Shown: in pieces, positions 1 through 5,545 of the stretch
Layout: each line of letters opens with the position of its first letter
Numbering within the stretch: the stretch's first letter is position 1
Virus record (IMG/VR): IMGVR_UViG_3300012168_000002
Location: 1 to 39,015 of that record
DNA: 39,015 nucleotides
Direction: 5' to 3' (one strand)
Source of the DNA: a virus
Notes under the pieces: generated by a model
What the model was told of the DNA's origin: nothing
The model's input: the letters and a program-made list of their open reading frames with translations, nothing else
Databases searched by the model: none
Program-made: the position numbers and the translations under genes

Positions 1-123
1 ACCATCTTCCTTGTCTTTAGCATTTTGAGCATCGTAACTTTTTCGACCACTAACTTTTCTCATCTCATCAGCAGAGGCAATGCCATCTATCAAGCCGATG
101 TTGGCGAAACCGAGAGCACGTCC
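1..123. repeat. Terminal direct repeat, left copy (circular join)
   Basis: The first 123 bases are identical to positions 38893-39015, so prefix equals suffix and an open reading frame continues through the join. This is the signature of a circularly closed contig or of a short direct terminal repeat. The unique length is therefore 38,892 bp. The length is an odd number, as expected for an assembler k-mer overlap, so I favour an assembly overlap over a packaged terminal repeat. Confidence 0.9.
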
Positions 124-456
124 TATTGCGGAAGTTTCTGCCACCTCTAAAGCAACATCTCCCATGTGCCCTTCTCCGAACACGGCCTGGGAGTGACCTG
201 TAAAAGTAGCCCATCTGCTAGTTCCTAAAGTTGAGGTCACGCCAGATATTTTATCTTCAACTTTAAACTTAATAACCGCTTTTACTATTACTCTTTTATC
301 ACTTTTAAAAATTTGCTTTCCATCTTCAGAGATTATATCTTCACCCATACTTAAAACATGCGTCTCAATTTCTCCTTCAGGGTGTAATTTATGAAACTCC
401 TTTACTCTTTCTACTACTGGCACATATTCTTTTCCTTTGATGTTTATTGTTTTCAT
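1..456 (-). CDS. Erf/Rad52-like single-strand annealing protein (N-terminal part; continues at 38892)
   Basis: The gene starts at ATG 456 and reads off the left end. Through the circular join it continues at 38892 and stops at 38854, giving 164 aa. Around residues 115-131 it has a segment containing EVAETSAIGRALGFA, which resembles the conserved core of Erf/Rad52-type phage annealing proteins and of related short phage recombination proteins. The start overlaps the stop of the 57-aa gene upstream (ATGA), and the stop is followed closely by the DUF736-like gene at 38849. Erf/Rad52 proteins anneal complementary single strands during phage recombination and end joining. The family is assigned from this one motif, so the general role is moderately supported and the exact family is uncertain. 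Confidence 0.6.
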   Translation of the reverse strand, partial: MKTINIKGKEYVPVVERVKEFHKLHPEGEIETHVLSMGEDIISEDGKQIFKSDKRVIVKAVIKFKVEDKISGVTSTLGTSRWATFTGHSQAVFGEGHMGDVALEVAETSAIGRALGFANIGLIDGIASADEMRKVSGRKSYDAQNAKDKEDG

Positions 457-626
457 GGTAATATTTGTCTCACTAAATTATAAACTCCGGCTGATAATGG
501 TTTCACTTTTGTTTTCTCATAAGGGGGTAAGGTCGGACTTTCTTGTTTACTCCATTCCTCGTTCGCCTCTTTATTTACTAATTTGATCAGGTACTTATTT
601 AATGGCTCGCTTAGTGGTTGGTTCAT
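453..626 (-). CDS. Small protein, 57 aa, unknown
   Basis: ATG at 626, stop TGA at 453-455 overlapping the ATG of the Erf-like gene (ATGA), which implies translational coupling. The product is soluble and proline/lysine-containing (starts MNQPLSEPLNKYL, ends LVRQILP). I do not recognise it. It sits immediately before the recombination gene and after an HNH gene, and may be a partner of the Erf-like protein by context only. Bases 627-716 upstream contain no convincing start codon. Confidence 0.65.
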   Translation of the reverse strand: MNQPLSEPLNKYLIKLVNKEANEEWSKQESPTLPPYEKTKVKPLSAGVYNLVRQILP

Positions 627-716
627 AACAGTCCAGCGAAAGCTAAGATGAGTAAGTAGACCCCAATAATTTCTTTCCTGTAAGGTAGTAAATATGTCTC
701 TAAGTTAAGATATTTT

Positions 717-1271
717 TTATACAATTTTTTCATTTTTTTTATGTTTTATACTTTTTGCTCCGTAAGTATCTGTAGTTTTATGGCAATTTCGACAGAGTGT
801 TCGACCATTATCTATCGCAAAACGAAGTTCGGGGAATAATGCGAATGATTTTATATGGTCAGCTTCTGGTCTTTCTTTTGAACCACACCAAACACAAGTG
901 TAGTTATCTCTCTTTTTTACAGCCACTTTCCATAAGTAATATTCGTAAGAAAGTCTGAACCTTGATTGTATCGCAGACACTCCCCCTTTCCAATTCGGAT
1001 GTTTTTCTCTATTTACTTTCCAAAAATCTCTAAGTTTCTTTTTTTGTTCTTCACTCATTTTTCTGCTACCTAACACATATTTCTTTGCATTTCTTAAACG
1101 AGCTTCACTCATTTTCTTTTTAGTTTCTTCTGTATGATGTTTCCCTAAAAATTGGTGAGGTTTATTATTTTTTCTCCTAGAAACCCATATTTTAGCACTT
1201 CGTTCTTTTCCATAAATTCCCATTCGACCTCCTTTAGGAATTAAATTTAAAATATCTTTACGTTTTGTCAT
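717..1271 (-). CDS. HNH homing endonuclease with NUMOD3-like repeats
   Basis: A 184-aa protein. Residues ~40-85 hold two NUMOD3-like helical DNA-binding segments (LGKHHTEETKKKMSEAR and GSRKMSEEQKKKL). Then comes the HPNWKGG motif common in phage HNH nucleases, and a zinc-binding HNH nuclease with CVWC (126-129), ADHI (His139) and CRNC (160-163). Free-standing proteins of this kind nick or cut at a cognate site to spread their own gene. It interrupts an otherwise ATGA-coupled operon between a 22-aa gene and the 57-aa gene. The ATG shares one base with the preceding stop (TAATG). A weak TAGAAT lies 3 nt before the start, less convincing than the promoters of the other HNH genes. Confidence 0.85.
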   Translation of the reverse strand: MTKRKDILNLIPKGGRMGIYGKERSAKIWVSRRKNNKPHQFLGKHHTEETKKKMSEARLRNAKKYVLGSRKMSEEQKKKLRDFWKVNREKHPNWKGGVSAIQSRFRLSYEYYLWKVAVKKRDNYTCVWCGSKERPEADHIKSFALFPELRFAIDNGRTLCRNCHKTTDTYGAKSIKHKKNEKIV

Positions 1272-1339
1272 TACATTCTATCTTCTAAGCGATAGTAAGC
1301 GTTTTGTTTAACTTTAAAGTCGCTAAATTGTTTTCTCAT
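1271..1339 (-). CDS. Micro-protein, 22 aa
   Basis: ATG at 1339 overlaps the stop of the pentapeptide gene (ATGA), and its TAA at 1271-1273 overlaps the start of the HNH gene. It encodes a basic, aromatic peptide ([20 protein letters not shown] then RM). Overlap at both ends is the only evidence for translation. It could be a leftover 5' end of a gene interrupted by the HNH insertion. Confidence 0.4.
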   Translation of the reverse strand: MRKQFSDFKVKQNAYYRLEDRM

Positions 1340-2112
1340 TTTGTTTTCCATTCAGCTTCCCACTTTTCTAATTCCTCTTTGGTTGGTTCGTAAGTAATAG
1401 TGTAAAATTTCTGTTCTTCAAACATTTCAATCAGCTTTAGGACATGGGCGGAAAATTGATTGTTCTCTGGAGTATCGCCTTTTTTAATGTTCAAGAAAAA
1501 CATTTCTCCAAAATTATGCGTACCTTTTTCGTAGAATGGGATCGTCTCACACACTTTAGCCACCCCTCCATCGCCATTAGCCAGAGTACCGATGAGGCAA
1601 GCACATTCACCCTCATACTGCGTGCCGTCTACTTTCCCTTTGACCAACATATCTTTCAAAAAACTGACTTCCTTTTTAAGATAGTTAAATATTGAAAGAA
1701 TATCTCTTGAACACTGATTGATATAGTCCTGCGGAAGTTGCCAGAGGTTAGCACCGCGGAGGTCAGCACCGTAGAGGTTAGCACCGCGGAGGTCAGCACC
1801 GTAGAGGTTAGCACCGCGGAGGTCAGCACCGCGGAGGTCAGCACCGTAGAGGTTAGCACCGCGGAGGTCAGCACCGTAGAGGTTAGCACCGCGGAGGTTA
1901 GCACCGCGGAGGTTAGCACCGTAGAGGTTAGCACCGCGGAGGTCAGCACCGTAGAGGTTAGCATCGCGGAGGTTAGCACCGCGGAGGTTAGCACCGCGGA
2001 GGTCAGCATCGCGCTGATTCTTTTCTACTACTGCTTCCTTTAGGGTTTCCTTTTCAGATTCCCAAATTACTGAACCAAACACTGAATTTATAATTATTTT
2101 GTTTTTAGTCAT
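1336..2112 (-). CDS. Pentapeptide-repeat protein with C-terminal phage domain
   Basis: A 258-aa protein. An N-terminal ~35-residue head is followed by 18 uninterrupted pentapeptides (residues 36-125, pattern A[DN]L[RY][GD]) and a ~130-aa alpha/beta C-terminal region with two cysteines (CAC). Pentapeptide repeats fold into a right-handed quadrilateral beta-helix. Some family members mimic DNA and inhibit gyrase (Qnr, MfpA), but many are of unknown role, and I infer no gyrase activity here. The gene is ATGA-coupled to a 27-aa membrane peptide upstream and a 22-aa gene downstream, in the operon driven by the promoter near 2574-2601. The ORFs antisense to the repeat are artefacts of its periodicity. 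Confidence 0.85.
   Translation of the reverse strand: MTKNKIIINSVFGSVIWESEKETLKEAVVEKNQRDADLRGANLRGANLRDANLYGADLRGANLYGANLRGANLRGANLYGADLRGANLYGADLRGADLRGANLYGADLRGANLYGADLRGANLWQLPQDYINQCSRDILSIFNYLKKEVSFLKDMLVKGKVDGTQYEGECACLIGTLANGDGGVAKVCETIPFYEKGTHNFGEMFFLNIKKGDTPENNQFSAHVLKLIEMFEEQKFYTITYEPTKEELEKWEAEWKTK
1738..2007 (-). repeat. 18 x 15-bp tandem repeat encoding pentapeptides
   Basis: Eighteen 15-bp units in perfect register encode the pentapeptide array. Units differ almost only at two positions (plus-strand ccgcgg versus ccgtag, and ggtt versus ggtc), giving [10 protein letters not shown] and ANLYG. The near identity at DNA level implies recent expansion by slippage or unequal recombination. 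The array can look like a CRISPR on a quick scan but has no spacers. Confidence 0.95.
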
Positions 2113-2192
2113 TGTTTAATAAATAATACTAATAATCCTAGAAAGACGATATAGACTGTAAGTAAGATCAGTAAGAAGTGTTTAGTGGTCAT
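2109..2192 (-). CDS. Single-TM micro-protein, 27 aa
   Basis: ATG at 2192 overlaps the stop of the 71-aa gene, and its TGA at 2109-2111 overlaps the ATG of the pentapeptide gene; both junctions are ATGA. The product is MTTKH, then a ~19-residue hydrophobic helix ([19 protein letters not shown]), then IKQ: a minimal membrane-spanning peptide. Coupling on both sides argues that it is translated. Function is unknown; the frames leave no room for a longer protein. Confidence 0.65.
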   Translation of the reverse strand: MTTKHFLLILLTVYIVFLGLLVLFIKQ

Positions 2193-2404
2193 TTTCCAAG
2201 CATATCGGATAACTTAATTCCTGTAATCGCCGCCAAACTATCTATTGGACTATTTACGACCTTGTGTGCTTTCATAAGCCTGTTCTCTTTGTGGCACTCG
2301 TAACATCCTTCTTGAACTTTATCGTGAAAGCCTGCGTTGTGTTCCTTTTCCGTAAACTCGTAATCCTGCTCCTTTTGTGTTTCGTAACTATTATTTTCGT
2401 CCAT
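2189..2404 (-). CDS. Small acidic CxxC protein, 71 aa, unknown
   Basis: ATG at 2404, first gene of the operon that continues through the 27-aa peptide and the pentapeptide protein. The N-terminus is very acidic/glutamine-rich, with a central cysteine pair (GCYECHKENR) that could bind zinc together with nearby histidines (FHDK, AHK). It ends SDMLGK. I do not recognise the family. The likely SD (AAGGAT) lies in the 3' arm of a predicted hairpin in the leader, so translation may be regulated. Confidence 0.75.
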   Translation of the reverse strand: MDENNSYETQKEQDYEFTEKEHNAGFHDKVQEGCYECHKENRLMKAHKVVNSPIDSLAAITGIKLSDMLGK

Positions 2405-2567
2405 ATTGTTTTTATCCTTGCCCCGCCGTAACCTTGTTAGAAACGGCAGGATGGGGATGTTAGTTACTAATCCTGCGATAGTTATTTACCCTTAGGGTGT
2501 TTCGCTATCTGGGAGAAGTTATTGAGGATGATTCACGCCGTGGCCTAAATGTCCTCAAACTTCTCTT
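2405..2567 (-). promoter_or_regulatory. Structured 5' leader RNA of the pentapeptide operon
   Basis: About 163 nt without a gene, starting at the predicted TSS (~2567). It contains three nested hairpins in the minus-strand RNA. A at 2513-2565: GAGAAGTT pairs with AACTTCTC and TGAGGA with TCCTCA. B at 2477-2509: GATAG/CTATC enclosing ACCC-UAA-GGGU. C at 2414-2452: AUCCU/AGGAU enclosing GCCGU/ACGGC. The 3' arm of C contains the AAGGAU that would serve as SD for the 2404 start. This is compatible with a riboregulator or mRNA-stabilising leader. I cannot match it to a known riboswitch class. Confidence 0.55.
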
Positions 2568-2573
2568 ATTATT

Positions 2574-2628
2574 AGTATATACGATTGTATTACGAAGTCA
2601 AGAAAGTTATTAACATCTTTCGTAATAC
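2574..2628 (-). promoter_or_regulatory. Sigma-70 promoter with dyad operator
   Basis: On the minus strand: -35 TTGACT (2596-2601), 16-bp spacer, -10 TATACT (2574-2579). A perfect 10-bp inverted repeat, GTATTACGAA (2587-2596) and TTCGTAATAC (2619-2628), has one arm in the promoter spacer/-35 and the other 32 bp upstream. A second possible promoter, TTGACA just upstream inside the 52-aa gene with its -10 over the distal arm, may overlap. The arrangement fits repression by a dimeric or tetrameric DNA-binding protein; the RHH-like gene ending at 2632 is the obvious candidate. Confidence 0.65.
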
Positions 2629-2631
2629 GCC

Positions 2632-2790
2632 TTAGATTTTCGGCAATGTCAAATACTCTCCTACCGCCACATCAAGAGCTTCTCGTAAGATTTCTCCTTC
2701 TCCTCTTTTTTCTTTCTTCGCTTTGAGTTTCAGGGCGACCGCTTGTTCTTTTCTAATTCTGTAAGCGCGCACGATTAGTGGTTGTTTCAT
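2632..2790 (-). CDS. Ribbon-helix-helix-like small protein, 52 aa (putative regulator)
   Basis: ATG at 2790 overlaps the stop of the HNH gene (ATGA). The 52-aa product has a short strand-like start (MKQPLIVRAYRI), a basic helix (RKEQAVALKLKAKKEKR) and a second helix (GEGEILREALDVAVGEYL), the order and size of Arc/MetJ/CopG-type RHH regulators. I see no exact family signature. The gene ends 4 bp from a 10-bp inverted-repeat operator in the next promoter, so autonomous control of the downstream operon is a reasonable inference. Confidence 0.6.
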   Translation of the reverse strand: MKQPLIVRAYRIRKEQAVALKLKAKKEKRGEGEILREALDVAVGEYLTLPKI

Positions 2791-3122
2791 ATTTTCTGTA
2801 CAAGTTGTAATAATAAATCTTTCGTTCTTTTGTCTGCGAAGTCTAATTTGTTTCCTTTAAATGAATTACAAGGTCTGCACATTATTCGGTAATTTCCATC
2901 TAAAATTTCTCTCTCAACATCCATCCCAAACATTTTTAAAATATCTTTCGGAACGATATGGTCTAAATTAAGGTTATCAGTCCGCCAACATTTCTCACAC
3001 TTTTCACTTTCTTTTTTTAACTTTATGAAAATTTCCCTTTCTAGGACTTCTCTATTTTTTCGAGTCATAATCTCCTTTTGAGTCATTTCTCTTAACTCTC
3101 TTTTTAAAGCCCCATAGTCCAT
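2787..3122 (-). CDS. HNH endonuclease, 111 aa
   Basis: I take ATG 3122 as the start rather than the TTG at 3128, because a TATACT -10 box ends 7 nt before it. An N-terminal basic helical region (~35 aa) is followed by the zinc-HNH core: CEKC, LDHIVP, then CRPCNSFKG. This is typical of small free-standing phage HNH nucleases. It is ATGA-coupled to the 52-aa RHH-like gene downstream. Its promoter has a full TTGACT-16-TATACT, and it is the only HNH gene here with a clear -35. Confidence 0.85.
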   Translation of the reverse strand: MDYGALKRELREMTQKEIMTRKNREVLEREIFIKLKKESEKCEKCWRTDNLNLDHIVPKDILKMFGMDVEREILDGNYRIMCRPCNSFKGNKLDFADKRTKDLLLQLVQKI

Positions 3123-3129
3123 ATACAAA

Positions 3130-3165
3130 AGTATAGCAGATTACTAGTTAAAGTCAAGTATACTT
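3130..3165 (-). promoter_or_regulatory. Sigma-70 promoter, leaderless, with palindrome at -35
   Basis: Minus strand: -35 TTGACT (3152-3157), 16-bp spacer, extended -10 TGC-TATACT (3130-3135), and start codon 7 nt later, so the transcript should begin at or near the ATG. A 10-bp palindrome AAGTATACTT (3156-3165) overlaps the -35 edge and may be an operator. Confidence 0.65.
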
Positions 3166-3214
3166 CTAGTTACTTAATGGGGGTAAACTCCTTCATTATT
3201 TTGTATCTAAAAAT

Positions 3215-3574
3215 TTACTCTAGTAACAATTGTTTTGCTTCTGAAAGTGTTTTAGTTAGCATCTGCGGATTTTTTTCTATCAAGTCTGCCGTTTTTTTTG
3301 CCTCCGAAAGTAAATCTCTTAATTTTCTATCAATACCCTTGGCCCTGATTTCATTCCAATCATCATCGTCTAAATCGTGGGTGGGATTCCAGCCCATTGT
3401 TTCATTATATGCTGGTTCTATTTGCTGGATATTTTTACCTTGAAGTGCTACACCATTACTAAAAATACCTCTTTCTTCTGGATGCATGAACAAATAATAT
3501 GCCTTATGTGCTTCTTCTGCGTCTATAATTCTATATTGATTTTCTCTAAACCCTGTTGTTATTTTTATTTTCAT
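3215..3574 (-). CDS. Conserved-looking phage protein, 119 aa, unknown
   Basis: The start overlaps the stop of the replication gene (ATGA), so the two are coupled. The sequence has a strand-rich first half (FRENQYRIIDAEEAHKAYYL, GIFSNGVALQGKNIQQIEP), a middle segment with NETMGWNPTHDLDDDDWN and a helical C-terminus rich in Lys/Glu/Leu. It looks like a well-folded conserved phage or plasmid protein, but I cannot name it. Position directly after the initiator suggests a replication-associated or early role. Bases 3166-3214 downstream hold only the upstream edge of the next promoter region. Confidence 0.8.
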   Translation of the reverse strand: MKIKITTGFRENQYRIIDAEEAHKAYYLFMHPEERGIFSNGVALQGKNIQQIEPAYNETMGWNPTHDLDDDDWNEIRAKGIDRKLRDLLSEAKKTADLIEKNPQMLTKTLSEAKQLLLE

Positions 3575-4302
3575 TGAAATGCTATTTTATTAGTGGTTAA
3601 TTTTTTCGACTTAAAAGCTATAATTGCGTCCTCAAGTTTTTGCCATTTGTCGTAAAGTTGTAAAGGGGTACTAATGTTAGGAAAAAATTGGGCGGTCATT
3701 TTATTGGTCTTAGGTAGAGTCTTTCCTACCACACTCAATACTCTTTCAAGCCCATAAGTATCAATTAGGTCCTGGCACGCTTTACGTTGGGTGGTATTTC
3801 CATACATCCTCTTTATAGCAGGATTGATATTCTCAAACTCCTTTATAATGGAAACTACCTCTGCGGAGCTTGTCTCCGCAATTTCTTTTGTATTAGTTTC
3901 TTTCTTTCTTTTGTGTGTCAATACGTCTTTACTAGTTTTGGTCAATACGTCTTTACTAGTAACCCACTTACCCTTTACTAGTAAAGACGTATTTACTACC
4001 CACTTTTCGTGGTCTTTTATAAAGGTATATCCGATATTGCCTGCTGGTAAATATATCTTTACTATCATACCTTTTGCTACTAAATTTTGAAGAGTTTTGT
4101 TAATAGTCTGCCTTGAAATACCTGTGCCTTTTTCAAATTGGGTAAAGGATATTTGATCTTGAGTTTTTCCCCAGCCATAGGTTTTTCTAATTATGAATAA
4201 TAAAACTTGAAACTCTGCTCCTAGTAAAGGTGTCTTGACTAGATGTTCCAGTATTTCATTCGCAATTCGAGTGTAGCCATTTTCTACTTGTATGTTTGCC
4301 AT
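3571..4302 (-). CDS. Replication initiator / replisome organiser (phage O-like)
   Basis: I choose ATG 4302 (MANIQVENGYTRIANEIL, 243 aa); the upstream open frame runs through a structured RNA. Residues ~1-85 form the winged-helix domain typical of phage replication proteins O (GYTRIANEILEHL, LFIIRKTYGWGK, then ISRQTINKTLQNLVAKGMI). A Thr/Lys/Ser-rich linker with repeated KDVLT motifs (~115-150) follows, then a helical C-terminus. The family binds origin DNA and recruits host helicase machinery. No helicase, loader or polymerase is encoded, so the phage must rely on the host. A DnaA box lies ~160 bp upstream. The start has no SD. Confidence 0.8.
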   Translation of the reverse strand: MANIQVENGYTRIANEILEHLVKTPLLGAEFQVLLFIIRKTYGWGKTQDQISFTQFEKGTGISRQTINKTLQNLVAKGMIVKIYLPAGNIGYTFIKDHEKWVVNTSLLVKGKWVTSKDVLTKTSKDVLTHKRKKETNTKEIAETSSAEVVSIIKEFENINPAIKRMYGNTTQRKACQDLIDTYGLERVLSVVGKTLPKTNKMTAQFFPNISTPLQLYDKWQKLEDAIIAFKSKKLTTNKIAFQ

Positions 4303-4317
4303 GACTTTACGACGTAA

Positions 4318-4382
4318 AAAGGTATTCCCACTGGGCAAGTTAGTGAAAACTTGGTGTCCGAAGACACAATGAGAATACCTTT
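4318..4382 (-). ncRNA. Three-way-junction RNA upstream of replication gene
   Basis: On the minus strand, P1 pairs AAAGGUAUUCUCAUUG with CAGUGGGAAUACCUUU: 16 continuous base pairs including two G-U. It encloses P2, UGUC-UUCG-GACA (a classic cUUCGg tetraloop), and P3, CAAGUU-UUCACU-AACUUG. Both the G-U pairs and the UUCG loop favour the minus-strand RNA. The 3' arm of P1 runs into UUUUU, as in an attenuator. It lies 15 bp before the ATG of the initiator gene. Its conserved core does not match hammerhead, twister or purine-riboswitch consensus sequences that I remember. Confidence 0.7.
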
Positions 4383-4484
4383 GCACGCAATAAAATTATT
4401 AAATTGTTCACTATTCCCCATGTAGAAACACTACCATAAACACAAACTCCGCACAACATATTCTGTGGATAACTTCCTAAAATG
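4383..4484. other. Candidate replication origin region with DnaA box
   Basis: This non-coding stretch upstream of the initiator gene contains a perfect DnaA box, TGTGGATAA at 4464-4472 (TTATCCACA on the minus strand). It also has an AT-rich tract at ~4383-4412 that could serve as an unwinding element. Two more copies of the 9-mer occur at 6403 and 27465, but those lie in genes. One box next to an initiator is suggestive only. I see no iteron array and no clear promoter here. Confidence 0.4.
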
Positions 4485-4520
4485 AAAAAGCCCCCGATGC
4501 AGACGTATCTGCACAAGGGT
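4485..4520 (-). terminator. Rho-independent terminator
   Basis: Minus-strand RNA: a perfect 6-bp stem TGCAGA-TACG-TCTGCA (4498-4513) with a UNCG-type loop, extended by CCC/GGG pairing, followed by GGGGGCTTTTTC with the T tract at 4485-4489. It ends transcription of the NinG-like gene and moron before the replication leader. Confidence 0.85.
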
Positions 4521-4584
4521 CTCTTTCTTATTGTTTACTATAGTTATAGCCCCGCACATATCCATAGATGTTGTTGGAACTATG

Positions 4585-4938
4585 TTAATCAGTATAACTC
4601 AATCTTTCCATTAAGTCAAGTATAGCATCTCTTCTTTTTACTATACTCTTGGCTCTCAATTCAAGGGCGTTGTATTTTGTTATTCCTAGTTGATTTATTT
4701 TAAATTCTCTGTACTCTCCTTGTTTATTGTATTCCCATCCTAATTGATTTCCATAGTGGCAGGCGTAACAGAGAGTATCGCAGTTTTCATCATCATACCT
4801 GGTAGCCGAGTTAGAGCGTGCCCAGAAATGGGAGCATTGTAGGTTCTCAGTTTTTCCACAGCGTACACACTTACCATCTCTGGTACGAATAAATTTAGAG
4901 TGTTCCTTATCAGCCCTTCCTGAAGTCCAAAGTTTCAC
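4585..4938 (-). CDS. NinG/Rap-like HNH nuclease
   Basis: 117 aa with a GTG start at 4938. The cysteine-histidine layout is CVRCG, LQCSHFWAR, then DTLCYACHYGNQLG followed by YREFKINQLG. The 'H-F/Y ... C-x2-C-x3-GN ... YR ... LG' order is closer to NinG/Rap recombination endonucleases (Holliday-junction-related, lambda nin region) than to homing HNH proteins, and the DNA-binding NUMOD/WKGG modules of the homing genes are absent. No SD is present, but a TATAAT (4945-4950) ends exactly 6 nt before the GTG, so a leaderless mRNA is predicted. Family assignment is by motif recognition only. Confidence 0.65.
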   Translation of the reverse strand: MKLWTSGRADKEHSKFIRTRDGKCVRCGKTENLQCSHFWARSNSATRYDDENCDTLCYACHYGNQLGWEYNKQGEYREFKINQLGITKYNALELRAKSIVKRRDAILDLMERLSYTD

Positions 4939-4944
4939 ACTTTA

Positions 4945-4950
4945 ATTATA
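4945..4950 (-). promoter_or_regulatory. -10 box for leaderless transcript
   Basis: TATAAT on the minus strand, then 6 nt (TAAAGT), then the GTG start. The preceding bases are TAG rather than the TGn of an extended -10, and no clear -35 is seen. The spacing matches that of the HNH genes. Confidence 0.5.
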
Positions 4951-5006
4951 CTACACAATTAGGAAAGGGCGAAGATAAATATTTTCACCCTCGCCCGTTC
5001 GATTGA

Positions 5007-5276
5007 TCACCTCCTTATGAGTTCCTCTGCATCTTCCTCCATCTTGATGCACCGACTGCACTTCCCCAAGCCGAACCTTACTTGATATTCTTCCTTTCTA
5101 AGTTTGAGGAAGTTACCGACTCTGGTTGGAGTTGGGTCGAACATCACCACTTTCTCACAGTGCAGTGAGATGACATAGAATCGGTGGTTTTTGTGATTGT
5201 ACTTCACCACTAGCCACTCGCTATCTCCTGTGTGAAGTTGGTGATTCTCACACAAGACGATGTTGATGGTTCTCAT
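5007..5276 (-). CDS. Moron protein, 89 aa, unknown
   Basis: Small protein with a beta-rich N-terminal half (RTINIVLCENHQLHTG, WLVVKYNHKNHRFYVISLH) and a basic/cysteine C-terminal half (GKCSRCIKMEEDAEELIRR). No family recognised. Its codon use and GC content are clearly higher than in the flanking phage genes. Its last codons and stop (AUA AGG AGG UGA UC) form a 12-base perfect match to the anti-SD end of 16S rRNA, yet no start codon follows at a useful distance. It follows the 85-aa gene by 11 bp in the same transcript. A weak GC hairpin (GGGCGA/TCGCCC) follows at ~4963-4992. Confidence 0.7.
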   Translation of the reverse strand: MRTINIVLCENHQLHTGDSEWLVVKYNHKNHRFYVISLHCEKVVMFDPTPTRVGNFLKLRKEEYQVRFGLGKCSRCIKMEEDAEELIRR

Positions 5277-5287
5277 ACCCCCTCACT

Positions 5288-5545
5288 TTATGGAGTTTGG
5301 AAACTCCTTTGATTAAGATGCGCCTTGCACTTCTGTTGATTCTTCCGAATCACCACTGTCCCAGCTTTAGCGTAGGGCATGAGCAGAGTGTAGATGAACT
5401 GTGGATTGGGCTGATAGTAACTCTTGCCCCTAAAGCTGAGCCTGATTACGAAGAGTTTCCGGGGCTTGTTGTCTTTCCCCAAGAAGACGCACAAATCTTC
5501 GCCCGGATGAGGTTCGGAACACACGGTCAGGATGCAGGTATCCAT
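5288..5545 (-). CDS. Moron protein, 85 aa, overlapping the membrane-protein gene
   Basis: ATG 5545 is preceded by GGGAG at a plausible SD distance. The protein (MDTCILTVCSEPHPGEDLCV...) has several cysteines and a basic C-terminus and shares the general size and a Cys/His-rich style with the 89-aa neighbour. No domain is recognised. The first 116 bp are shared in another frame with the 58-aa membrane-protein gene. GC-rich codon use sets both apart from the rest of the phage. I rate this frame as probable because it abuts the next gene. Confidence 0.55.
   Translation of the reverse strand: MDTCILTVCSEPHPGEDLCVFLGKDNKPRKLFVIRLSFRGKSYYQPNPQFIYTLLMPYAKAGTVVIRKNQQKCKAHLNQRSFQTP

Noticed and set aside
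627-716. Short hydrophobic reading frame (ending GVYLLILAFAGLL) before the 57-aa gene
   Set aside because: No acceptable start codon; would need ATT or an upstream fusion.
1738-2007. Regular repeats reminiscent of a CRISPR array
   Set aside because: Units are contiguous 15-mers without spacers and lie in frame in a pentapeptide gene.
1656-2043. Long ORFs antisense to the pentapeptide array (both a + frame and another - frame)
   Set aside because: They exist only because a 15-bp repeat keeps all frames open; composition is pure VLTSA/VSTAE repeats with no start context.
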